Assembly: GCA_037974665.1 (NCBI GenBank) | Contig: CM075767.1 | Coordinates: 2,296,501-2,360,500, forward strand | From: Ehretia macrophylla | Lineage: Eukaryota; Streptophyta; Magnoliopsida; Boraginales; Ehretiaceae | Length of the DNA: 64,000 bases | Reading direction: 5' to 3' | Part shown: positions 32,641 to 43,470 of the stretch, one piece after another | Position numbering within the stretch: the stretch's first letter is position 1 | Layout: every line of letters begins with the position of its first letter | Notes under the pieces: model-generated | What the model saw: only the letters and a program-made list of their open reading frames with translations | What the model was told of the DNA's origin: nothing | Databases searched by the model: none | Translations under genes and position numbers: made by a program

Positions 32641-35560
32641 TGATAATGTATCAAAATGAAAAGTTGTAGTACTTATGGATGATAAGTAAAACAAATTAAA
32701 TATGCTAAGGATTTGTATTCTTTCATAGTTTGCATAAGGGTATGCAATATGTAAAGAATATAATTCTAAACTAGCAAATGGTTTTGTGGTAAGCATATCT
32801 AATCCATGAAATTAGATATAAATGGAATTCATTCTTATATTTGTATTTCCTCTTTGGTTAATGGTAATGCAAAGAAGAAAGACAAAAAGAGATGATTTCT
32901 ATTAGCCAGTGGGAGCATATCTAAGAAGAAAATTAAGGATTGTATAGGCATGTGTAAAAGATGTTTTCATAGCCTTAAAACCGGACATTGAAAGAGGTTT
33001 TAATCCAAAGTATCTTTATAGCTTGAATGTCAAGGTTGTAAAGCTACTATGAATTATAAATCTTCTTTCATTGTGATTGGTACTACTTTATGGATTATAG
33101 TGAAACATTAGTAAATGTGTTCGAGGATAGAATCTTAATCTCAGTAATGCGCTTTTGGAAGTGTGGAATGTTTTAAGTGTTAGCAAATGAAACAAAGGTT
33201 GTTACGTTAGCTAAAGACAATTTGTTTGGATGCCTTCTGGACATATTTTGTATTTTAAGGTTTATACCTAAATGATATTAGGAATAAAATGTATATTCCT
33301 AAAGCTTGTAAAAGCGCATTATGGTGTAGTGTTTACTATGTTGATATGGACGAAAGAATGTATTGCAAACATATTATCAACCGTTATAACCATCCACCAA
33401 ATTTTAAGATTACTCAAATAATCTAAATTAATTGTAGTTTCTACATGATTAGGTTTTTCTAATAATAAGATGATAATTAGGTTGGTTTGATCAACTTATG
33501 TATCTTATTTATTAGAAAGGTAACCAAGTCATCCTTTGTTTGATAAAGGATTAAAACTACTAGCTTATTTGGATTAGTACATGTTGATGTATTTAGAGCT
33601 ATTTGAGGATAGGCTCGTATAGAAAAAATGTATTAGTGCCTTATGATTAGATCATAAAGGTAAAATACTTAAGTATTATTTTATTTGAGTATCCTAAAAT
33701 TTTGATATAGTATCGAAATTAATAATGCCCGGTGTACCACAAATAAATAGGGTTTTCTTAGTGAAGAAACCGTGCTTTGTTGGACGTAGTAAAGTTTTTG
33801 ATTAGTTTGACTAATCATTCTATTTATTTGTGGGTCATGCTTTCTTTAATTTAATATTATATTGATTAGTAACTCCCTACTATTGCTAGAACTTTAAATT
33901 CATATAAGTTGGATGTCAACCAAGTATTAAATGTGTTAATTTTGGTTTGTCCTACTTTTATTGAAAAGTTTTTTTTAAAGGACTAGTGAGAGTTTTGGTT
34001 AAAGGTAATTTTATAGTATATCCTAGTTTTGTAGGATATAATTTATATTTAGTGATCAATGTCTATTGATCTATTATATTGTAATTTTTCTTGAAGAAAA
34101 GGTTTTTATTCAAGAAGATGTTACTTTATAATAAAATAGAAATTGAGGATGTATCCTCTAAAGCTATAAAATCACCAAGACCAAAGTAATAAATCTATTC
34201 AATAAGGTCCGAGATGAGTCATCACACAAGATCTTTCAAAAACTAGTAGTGTATCTCATTCTTTAAAAGAATATAGGGATATTTTTTTTGGAAGCACAAA
34301 CGTTGTTTGTGTATTTGAGATAATTATCAATTAGTTGATCCTACGATCTACAAAGAAACGATATATTTGATATTGATTCCAAGAAACTATATAATGCAAA
34401 GCATAATAATGAGACTTCATATACTTTAGCTTAATCTGGATATTGATCTCCGAGATAAAAGTTGAAGTTAATAGAAAAGGGTAATGACCTTTTATAGCTA
34501 TATTGGTTTCTAAAAGATATCATCAAAGCCAAAGTGTTAGCTATGATGAAATCCTTTTACCAATTATTGTGCTTTAGTCTCGTTGTATTATGCTAGTCAT
34601 TATAGCACATTGTATTACTATATTGATGATTCTGATCTATTGATATGAGTAATATGTGCATACTTGATAAATCCACTTGTGGATTTTTAAGTGAATTCCT
34701 TGGAAATGTTTCACCCATTTCAAATGAGATTAAAGAGTTAGATTTCATTTAAAATGTAGATGAACCTTGTGATTGCAAAAGAATAGTGGGAGCGCATCCA
34801 CTTTTCTATGATTGCAATAATGATGACTTCAATATCATAGTTGATGATATGTGTGTTGTGATATTAATTATAGTCTAGTCATATTAAATGCTCTCCATTT
34901 AGAACTTGTCGTTCGTATCTTGTGAATTTGTAGCTACAATGATAGTACAAATAGATTACTTGACATATTCGTTAGATTGTACATAAGAGTGGTTTTGAAG
35001 GTGTTCAAGAAACTCTAGTTGCATAACAAATTTGTATTCAAAGTTATAGTAACTTCATATTTGTTATATTATGTACAAGACTTGATATTGCATAAACTGT
35101 AAAGTGTTATGAGTAAATATTAGTCCAATCCAAGTTTGGGAATGGTTGATAGAATTGAAGTATATTCTTAAGTACTTGGGAAGCACTAAAGATATATATT
35201 TTAGTTCATGGAGGAAGTAAATTCCGTAGTGATGGATTTAGTAGTTCAGATTCTTAATCTGAATCTTATAATAGTATATCTATGTTAGGGTTCACGTTTA
35301 TTTGTAGTGGGAACTCAGTAAGTTAGAAAGGTTCTGAGAAAACTGTAGATTCCATTACACAACTTATGTCTTTTGTGATATGTAATATTACGAAAGAAGT
35401 TGTTTGGATCGAGGAAATCATACGAGTTGGTTATGGTTCCTATCGTTAAGTTGTGATTCTTTTATTGTTACGACTATACGGAGCTACTGCACAAGCTTGT
35501 GGAACCAAGGTCTCACTGTATGTCCAAACATTTGGAAAAGTGTTTCCATCTTCATGTGTT
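32641..35560 (+). pseudogene. Copia gag-pol remnants of E9
   Basis: No long frame survives, but short words in plus-strand frames fit Copia Pol in the right order. LVHVDVF-like (integrase start) lies at about 33570-33590, VDDM-like (RT catalytic loop) at about 34840-34852, and EPRSH (RNase H end) at about 35498-35515. The order integrase before RT is diagnostic of Copia. It is a heavily decayed fossil with many breaks. Frames 35453-35713 and 35552-35794 are shadows. Confidence 0.55.
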
Positions 35561-35616
35561 GTATCTGTAGCCAATAATCATATTGAGATATGTCTTTGCA
35601 GAAAACGACCACATCT

Positions 35617-35667
35617 CTATGAATATCATCAAGCTAAGAATCGAGCGGAAGCGAAACATGACATTCA
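35617..35667 (-). repeat. Inverted copy of the E9 LTR end at its right terminus
   Basis: 51 bp, almost exactly the reverse complement of 30518-30568 inside the 5' LTR (core AAGCTAAGAATCGAGCGGAA). It ends CATTCA directly at the target duplication GTTCT. The normal 3' LTR is absent. Confidence 0.8.
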
Positions 35668-37175
35668 GTTCTATCATCAAAAGCAATGGACAAGATTCTT
35701 TTCTCTTTATTAAAAAGTCAATCTCATCCATCCAATTCAAATTCAAATGACTAGGATTGATGACATGGATGATCCTACATCTCACATGCCACATGTCAAT
35801 GCCTTATCATTAATTTGCCTTTTTCATTTGATGACTAGGATGATGACGTCGCATTTGACAAATTACATCATCATTACACATATACATATATAAACACCTT
35901 TATATATATATGTATTATTTTTTCCAATTCTAATCTCTATTAGAATAGATATATTGAAACAACTTTTTAAATAATTGTAGTTTGGCCCAAAAGTTTTGGT
36001 AATTACAATTTGACCCCAAAACTTTCCAAAATTACACTTTTGGCACAAATACCAATATAGATGACTCTTAACACCTTAAAGCCATCCATCACATTATACA
36101 AGCTCCCGATGAACTTATTTATGATACTTATTAGTGTGTGATCTTCTAGATTAATAATCGCGTACCAATGAGTGACCTGATAAACCTCCTTATCTACTTT
36201 GAAAATGTCTCTGTCATTTACCGAAATACCCTCATGCTCATGAGTGACGCACTAGCAACGAACGTATCACGATAACGTAAATGATAATGAAGACGACGTC
36301 TTTCATGAATTCATTTAACCATCGAGAATTAGCGTGCAGTCCGATCCTTCTGTTACAAGTGCCCCGATCGGGAAAGGACCATAAAATGGTTAAGCCTACA
36401 TTCGATACTATGTATAAATCTGAATCAGTGAAACGAGAGATGACTACCATGGAAAAACCCCTTTCCATCATTTCATACTCGCCTTGGCCAAGGACTTGCT
36501 CGTTTACCAACCGATCTCAGATATCATAGGACATCGCCTCATGCCGGAGGTTAACAGATCTTATCTTGACAATTATATGTCGATTCATACCACAAGACTA
36601 AAACGCGAAAGGTCGTAACCCATCTTATAGAAGACGAGTATTGTCTAGACGTAGTATTTAGCCCCTGATATAACCGACAGCCATAATATCTCAAGTCTGA
36701 GGATTAATTTACACAATTCTCAACTAAATAGTAAACTCTTAACCTGAAATCATGTAGTTCACTATTTATTGTCACATTCAATGATCCGTACACAGACGAT
36801 TACTCATATGTTTATTAGTCCACATCACCATGCTCTTCTGGCATTTTGCACGCCATCCTTTATCATTAACATCACCATGTTAATCAAAGGTAATAACATA
36901 TGATAACCCGTGCTCGATTATTCTAGTCCCGGTTGAATAATCTGAAGGGCTATGAATTGTTTCATAATGCTTATCATATCGAAGAGAAAGTGCGTAATAT
37001 CCTAAACCCTTTTTAGAACATTTCTCTTCTCGGATAAACATTAGGGACATATTCATATCAAAGCGGAGAATATGAATATCCTACAAATCACATAGTGTAT
37101 AAAACACATAAGCATATTCTTATTAAACCCTAATAAGGTCATCTCAAACTTTAGCATCAGGGCATATCCCCAACA
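35668..37175 (-). repeat. E2 5' LTR, piece 3
   Basis: Continues the E2 LTR after E9 and matches about 10326-11822. It ends (sense start) TGTTGGGGATATGCCC at 37175, followed by the GCATT duplication. The three-unit repeat of about 28 bp is at 35975-36050. Frames 35863-36529 are LTR sequence. Confidence 0.8.
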
Positions 37176-38524
37176 GCATTCATGACAATTGGGCACTTAA
37201 ACCACATTTATTACTTAAGCACATAATCATCACTCAACAAATGAGAATTTAATCAACACTTAGCAAGACTACTTTTATCTAACATTATATCAACCTATTA
37301 ACCCATTTATAAGCATTATAATTGCTCTATCTTTGCTTAACCTAAATATATACTAAATATAGTACCTTATAGATACCAAACATTTGCAAAACCACTCTTA
37401 AAATAAGTTTTATAAGCAAAATACACACTTTGCATCTTGGCTGGAAAATCTGGAAAAAATCACTAAATTGTATCAAAACTCCACAAATTATGCTCACAAG
37501 CTATGAAATTAAGTTATGAACATATATATATATATACATTGACAAGCATTTAGGGAGCAATGTGAGGATTAAAAACACAAGAAAATACTATTCACATTTT
37601 TAATTAAAATTTTCCAGCAAAACATCATTTCCCAAAAACTCAACCAATTTTGTTTTCAAACCATTAAAATATGGTATAAACCCATATATAAGTATATAAA
37701 CTTCATATACAACCATTAAACCAAAGATTACACTCATATTTAGCTAGATAATTCCTTATAAAACTCAAACAATCAACTACTACAAAACATGGATTAAATT
37801 AACTGATATTCATGGTAGATAATCTATATACCTTACTTAGCAAGAATATAAAACAACATTAACAATCTAAAATACATATGATGAATTTAAATTAAATTTT
37901 TAGAAAAACACCCCTCACATTTTTTGCAAAATAAGGGCAAAATCAATTAGTAGAAAGGTAGAAGAGGTCGAGATGAGTCCGAAAAAGTTTGGTATGGCCT
38001 TTGATTTTGCTCCAATTGCTCAAAATTTGCAAAAGATAACAAGGGTTTACTATTCCTTTTGGTTTGGTGTTCACCGGCAGAAGAAGAAGGAAGAGCTGCA
38101 TTTTTTGTGCTTTTTTTGGCTTATTTAGTATTTAAGTGGAAAGTCAAAGGGTCAAAACTTCAGTCAACCAGCATAAACCAAAACAGCTATGCGGCACCTT
38201 ACGAAAATAGTCATAACTTCTTCTAGAAAACTTTAATTCACGAACGGTTTAAAGCCTTAGAAACTAGACTCGTAGAGCTTTCCAACCATATATAATTCAC
38301 AACCTAACTCTTTCCAAATTGGTACATGTTAAATTTTAAAATTGACCCGAAATTGACTTGTAACTTCCAAGTAAAACTTATTTAATTGAGCACGATATCC
38401 ATCTTAAATGTTCTGGCATCACTTTCAACACATTTCACACCACTCATTGTCTTTTTAAATATTAATGGGTCATTTCTTTATAATTATCAATTTATTCTGA
38501 CTCACCTCTAGAACGGGTATTACA

Positions 38525-38670
38525 CATACTACTCACTTAGGCAATCACGTACTTAGACAATCAGACAATCATACAATCATACAATTCCACTTTCACATAA
38601 GGACCTCTACCCCACAGACTGAGGAACCTATCTCGACTCATGCATTCTATAAGCTCTGATACCACCTAAA
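38525..38670 (-). other. E0-family leader between two LTRs
   Basis: 146 bp. The primer site TGGTATCAGAGC is on the minus strand at 38653-38664. The leader motif spans about 38610-38637 (sense GAGATAGGTTCCTCAGTCTG). A short run of ACAATCATACAATC words follows, and then the E0 LTR begins at once. No room for coding, so this is an LTR-leader-LTR arrangement. Confidence 0.7.
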
Positions 38671-40905
38671 TGTCATACCTGACCTGACCCCACGCTAAAG
38701 GGTAAGTCCGGACCCAACAAACAGACAAAGTCTCCTTTGTACTATGGACTATCCAATTACCTACACTCTGAAGAAATAGCTACAACAACAATATACCAAC
38801 ATATTCCCACAAGATATAACTATTATACATCCATAAGCTTTTCATTTTAAACTCAAACTAGTTCTAGTCTCATTTAGCTAGCAGGATTATAACTTAACTT
38901 AACCTAGTTCATGCATGCATTCTAACTAAACGATAAAGCAAAGCATTAAAGTTATTACAAGCCAACAACACTTCAAGACTTTAAATTTACAATCCTCCAG
39001 AACATAATACATACAAGACCATAAGATCTCAAAATAGAATACAAGCACAACAAGATCACATTCTTTTACATCCATCCACATAAGCAATCCAACCTCAGCA
39101 AGCAATAAATTAAGACAATTGATCAACTTGCAATTCTCCTTCCTCTACAGTCAACAGTTGGGGATCTACCTCAGCTTCTCCAAGAATATGTTAAAAGAGG
39201 AATGAGCAAACACAATTGCTCAGTGAGGAAGGGAAAACAATTAACCGGGGGTATTTTCAAAAATCTTTTCGTTCAATGCAGCATTTAATCACAAAACCAA
39301 GTAATTATCCAATGTAGTAGCAATTAAACAATTAAACAACTAAATACCACACAGTTAGAAGGATACAATCTCAATAACCCCAAACACTCCAAAGTCTTGA
39401 TCTCGATCACAAACCTCAAACCTCGATCCACGAACCTTGAACTCGATCAATTTGCTAGCATAACCCCAAACACTCTAGTGGGTTACTCCGGATGTACCCC
39501 AAAATCCTATGACCCTACAACCCCTGACGATCTCCAGACTAGGCGAGCGAGTGACTAGAGCACGAAGATTGAATATCCACTAGCAAACCCGCTGTCACCT
39601 AGTGAATATCCAACACATCCTCCCTAACAATATGGTTGCGCAACCATGATGCAATGCACACGAGATAACAATAGACAAGATAATCTAATAAACACATAAT
39701 TGAGGGACAACAAAGTAGGTTGCCCTTGCACGTAAGTTACAATATATAAACAATATAAACAAGAAATAGACATATTCATTCAAAGTAACCATGCAACCCA
39801 ATTCACGAAACTTCACCAAATAGATAAACATACTATACAAGTACCTTTAAACACTTAACTAATCAATTGAAAGTCAATTACCAACAACTATTTCCATTTT
39901 CTGTAAACTAGCCCTTTAGTCTAGTTACAAGCACATACTAAACGGAAGCCATGGAAGCCACAATCCACCAATTCCATACTTCAAAAGGCAAGTATGAAAC
40001 CGTTTTAAGCTAGGAAAACTCATTTTTAACTATATCTACCATAAAACCCCCAAAAGCCGTTTAGTCACATTACATTACAACTACCCAAACCATACAAAAA
40101 TCAATTCCATAAATACTACATACCCACTACCTAACATAATTAATACCAACTACGACATACAAACACACCCTGACAACAAACATACATATAGTCTCTTTAG
40201 TATTCAATTCAATTAATCAAGATTAACTAAGTCCTAGTCATTTTAAACACTAATCTAGGTTCAATATCACCTATGACACCATTAGATATCATATAATTAA
40301 GCTTATAATCAAGAATCAACTTTAAGCCCAAAAAATAATTATTCATCTTCTTCAACAATTAACCCTTTGCAACAATTCACAATCCAAGCTATTCAACAAT
40401 ATAAAACAAGTCTATATAGCTAGTAAACACCAAAATATACCATAATCAAGCTTTATATTAACATATAACAACAAATCTAGAAACTTCATAACTTGGCATA
40501 AACTTTAAAATACATGAAATATGCAAATCCCTCACCAAACTATATTTGTAGATGCTAGGTTTAGGCTTGGAGAAGCTAGAAACTACTTTACAATTGCTTA
40601 GAAGATCACACAAGAGCAAGACTTTAGAAAATTTTCTCTTTCTTTTCCTCTGCTTTGCCGTCGGGTTATGGGGGCTTTTGGGTAATTTTTTTTCTTTTGT
40701 TTGCTAATTATATTGTGTATGTATATATAGGATATATATATATATGTATGGCATAGTTGGGCTTAGTATTATTTTACAAACAAAGCTATAACAAGGCCCA
40801 AAAATAAATAAAAACTAACTAGCCTACTAAAAAAATGTTTTTACTATTCACACAGTACAAAAAATATTTTTGTAATGTACTCTCCTGACATGCAATGCAC
40901 AAAAT
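38671..40905 (-). repeat. E0b LTR, lacking its sense 5' end
   Basis: Starts TGTCATACCTG on the plus strand. It holds the hairpin TGAGCAA/TTGCTCA at 39203-39222, the TCCGG-loop region near 39478-39500, the palindrome ATGGTTGCGCAACCAT at 39632-39647 and a GGTGAGGG motif at about 40529-40536. It breaks off near 40905, where plus-oriented E5 LTR sequence begins; the boundary is approximate. Frame 38926-39126 is LTR sequence. Confidence 0.65.
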
Positions 40906-43366
40906 AGTTTGATATTGTTATAAATGTTTGATTTATGTCTTGTTTTGCTTGTAATGATAGTTATTAACTGTGTAGAGTAAACTTTTATGGTTATATTGCA
41001 AGTATATGGCTATAATTTACAAGTATGAAATTGGAGAAGATGAATAAATAGTAACTTCTTCAAAATTTATGGTTTTTGATTCAAATTGTGCTTTATCACC
41101 TTTTTTTAGGTGCCATAAACTTCTAGGATGCTAAATGTAAAGTTTAAATGGTTAGAACATAGCTAGAATTGGAGAATCTTGATTGGGAGCAAAAGGGGCC
41201 AATTGTGTGAAGTGTTGACTTGGTGTATTTGTGTGTGTTGTATGGTCTTAGTTATGCTAGATAATGATTATGATGCATTTATGATGCTAATTTAATGATC
41301 GGATTAGGGTGCTGTAGTTCAAATGGACAAAGGGGCATTTTGGGGTTAAGTTGTAGTTGTTGGTTAAAGTGATGTCTTGCATGGTTTAGAGGCATCATAA
41401 AGTGTCTAGGAGTGATTGGAGTAGTTGGATTGAGGATCAGATAGCTTAAGAGTTGAGATGCTACTTGTATGTGAGATTTGGATTTGAAGTCAAATGATGC
41501 ATAAATAACTATTTGAACTTAGTGTTAGTTATGTTAATTAATGATTATGAGATGCTAATGGAGTGGATTTAGAGAATGGGATTGGGGATTCTGAGAGTTA
41601 ATGGTCAAAGAGGCTTTTGATGTTAAGTATTGGTTATAGATTGGAGTGAGTTTCCTTGGTATTAGTTGGTGTTAGTGAGAGGGCGATTGTCCTAATTGGG
41701 TGGTTAGATTAGAATATCTGAGATTTGGTTGTCAAGAGCTAGTTTAATGAATGTTGTATTGTTAGTTGTTAATTTGAGTGTATGGACTAGTTAAATGAGC
41801 ATGAATAGAATTGGTTAAATACTTCTCAATATCTATCTATTTGAAGGAGTTTCATGAATTGAATTGCAAGTATAATTTCTTATGTAAATAGTTGATAGTA
41901 TTATGTAGTGGTAATTGAAAGGAATTGGTACTTTGGAGATGATTTGAAGAGGTTCTCAGCTAGATTTCTACATGATTGGCTTTCTAGAGGTGAGGGATTC
42001 ATTTTACTTGGCATTTTAATTGATTTATTGCTTTGTAGTATAATGAATATTGTGTGGTTAATGTGTGTTAGAGATATTTTATTGGGTTAGAACATGTTTA
42101 AAGTTATATTGATTATAATTGCTTATGTGCGAGGACAACCTCTTTTGTTGTCCTTATTATGTGCTTATCGATTTATGTACTTATTGAATTGTGTGTTCAT
42201 AATTGTTATCAATATTATGGTTGTGCAACCATTTGGGCATGGTAGTGTCGAGGAAGTCGGGCGGCATTGGGCTTGCCGGTATACCTCGGCTACCATGGTA
42301 CCCAATCCCTCTCTCGTTAGGGATGCCGTCCTGGGAGAGTTAGGTCATAGGATATTTGGGGTATATCCGGAGTACACCCACTAAAGTGTTTGGGGTTATG
42401 TCAGCTTATCGATATATTTATCATTATCTATTGAATTCGTGGCTCTTGGTTTGTAGATCGTGGTTCATGGTTCGTGCTCAAGATTGAAATAGTATCCTTG
42501 TGTATGTAACTCTCGCTTGGGCCCTAAGTCCTTGGAAAGTTACCTATGAGTGTCTTGTTGGCCTTTGATTGTTTACATGTTGTGATTGCCTTGATTAGTC
42601 TTTAATAGCTTATATATTGTTAATGTTTGAGTTATAGTTTTCTAAATGTGTTGTTTACTTTATTATCTTAAGTGAGCAGCTTATTTTATTAGTTGATTCT
42701 ATCGCTTATATGCATTGGACGAATCCATTTTCAAAACTTGAGGTTATCTGTTCCCTCCCTCACTGAACAACAATGGTTGCTCACTCTCCTCTTTCTAACA
42801 TTTCAGGTTTAGCGTGAAGGAATTGAAGTGCTTCAAGTTATCTGGGCATCCATGCATTAAAGTGCTATTTGCTCGTGATTGTACAAATTGTAAAATAGAG
42901 GCTTAGTTGAATTTATGACCTTGTATTTATTTTGAAGATTAAGTGGTCTTGTATGTATTTCATATGTATCTAATTTGAGGCCTCAGTTGCCTTGCATGTA
43001 TTGTGGTGTAATGGATGTATTAAAGCTAAAATTGTTAAGTGGTCTATAATATGACTTAATAATTACGTTAGTTAGATAGCAAATATTAAAGTGGTATGAT
43101 AATCTGGATTATGGCCATAGCAAGCTAGTAACTAATGAAATGATGCATGAATATCTTATTATATTAGGGCAGAAGGCTCGGATGGCCTTCTGAACTTGAG
43201 AAAAGATGTCATATGAATGTTATTTTGTGGTTGTGATTCATTTCTTCTGAGTGCAGGTATGTGGTTAGTCCTAGAAACAGGAAAAACTCCGTCAGTTTTT
43301 CCTCATTTTCTGTGACCTCAAGATTTGGATTGGGGCTCCGGTCTCGTGAGTGATCGGGGTGTTACA
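40906..43366 (+). repeat. E5 5' LTR, plus strand, lacking its sense 5' end
   Basis: Ends GATCGGGGTGTTACA at 43366. In direct orientation it shows TGTAGTTCAAATGGACAAAG near 41312 and AGAG/GTGAGGGATTC at 41986-42000. The palindrome ATGGTTGTGCAACCAT is at 42217-42232, the TCCGGA-loop hairpin at 42358-42379 and the hairpin TGAACAAC/GTTGCTCA at 42764-42783. CTTTCTAACATTTCAG ends at 42806. The left part before the regulatory region is missing. Frames 41908-42384 are LTR sequence. Confidence 0.65.
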
Positions 43367-43368
43367 GA

Positions 43369-43380
43369 TGGTATCAGAGC
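43369..43380 (+). promoter_or_regulatory. Primer binding site of E5
   Basis: TGGTATCAGAGC, two bases after the LTR end at 43366. Confidence 0.85.
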
Positions 43381-43470
43381 TTAGTTAGCTCTCAGTCGGG
43401 ACAGGGTCCTCGGTCTGGCGGGTAGCGACCCTCAAATGCGTGCTTGTGAAGTGTGTCTTGAATTGGTGTG
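43381..43470 (+). other. E5 leader, left part
   Basis: Contains GGGACAGGGTCCTCGGTCTG at about 43398-43417, the leader motif shared with E1. It is interrupted by E4 at 43471 (TSD GTGTG 43466-43470 and 55618-55622) and resumes at 55618. Confidence 0.75.

Larger units (their letters stand above)
28289..35667 (+). mobile_element. E9: decayed Copia element, plus strand, without a normal 3' LTR
   Basis: The 5' LTR is 28289-30591 (TGTTAGAGATATGCCC to TTCTTCA), then the primer site, a long leader and decayed pol to about 35,560. GTTCT at 28284-28288 and 35668-35672 is a clean target duplication, so the right end is at 35667. Instead of a 3' LTR the right end carries a 51-bp inverted copy of part of the 5' LTR (30518-30568). 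Pol is heavily broken: no long frame remains, so breaks are too many to count. Old relative to E3b and E4. Confidence 0.7.
9444..37175 (-). mobile_element. E2: Copia-type element with gag but no visible pol, heavily nested
   Basis: The 3' LTR is 9444-11822. The internal part is 11823-19256 (with E6 inside). The 5' LTR is 19257-37175, interrupted by E3 and E9. The LTR sense start is of the TGTTGGGGATATGCCC type, the polypurine tract is of the GCAAGTGRGAGAT type and the primer site is TGGTATCAGAGCC, all typical of plant Copia elements. Without the insertions the internal part is about 4.6 kb and shows only a Gag region. The sister E7 has the same plan, so this looks like a gag-only family (compare the TR-GAG class known in plants). 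TSD GCATT. Broken; moderately old judging by LTR divergence. Confidence 0.8.
8540..38524 (-). repeat. E0 LTR, split by the E2 insertion
   Basis: The left piece is about 8540-9443 and the right piece 37181-38524; E2 (9444-37175) lies between, flanked by GCATT on both sides. On the plus strand the LTR starts near TGTAGCACCTC and ends GGTATTACA, with a net length of about 2.25 kb. The left piece shares the GGACCCAACAAACGGACA-type block with E0b (38700) and has a decayed version of the hairpin and AG region near 8938-8990. The right piece has a segment (38150-38340) nearly shared with E10. Strongly diverged, hence an old layer. Confidence 0.65.
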
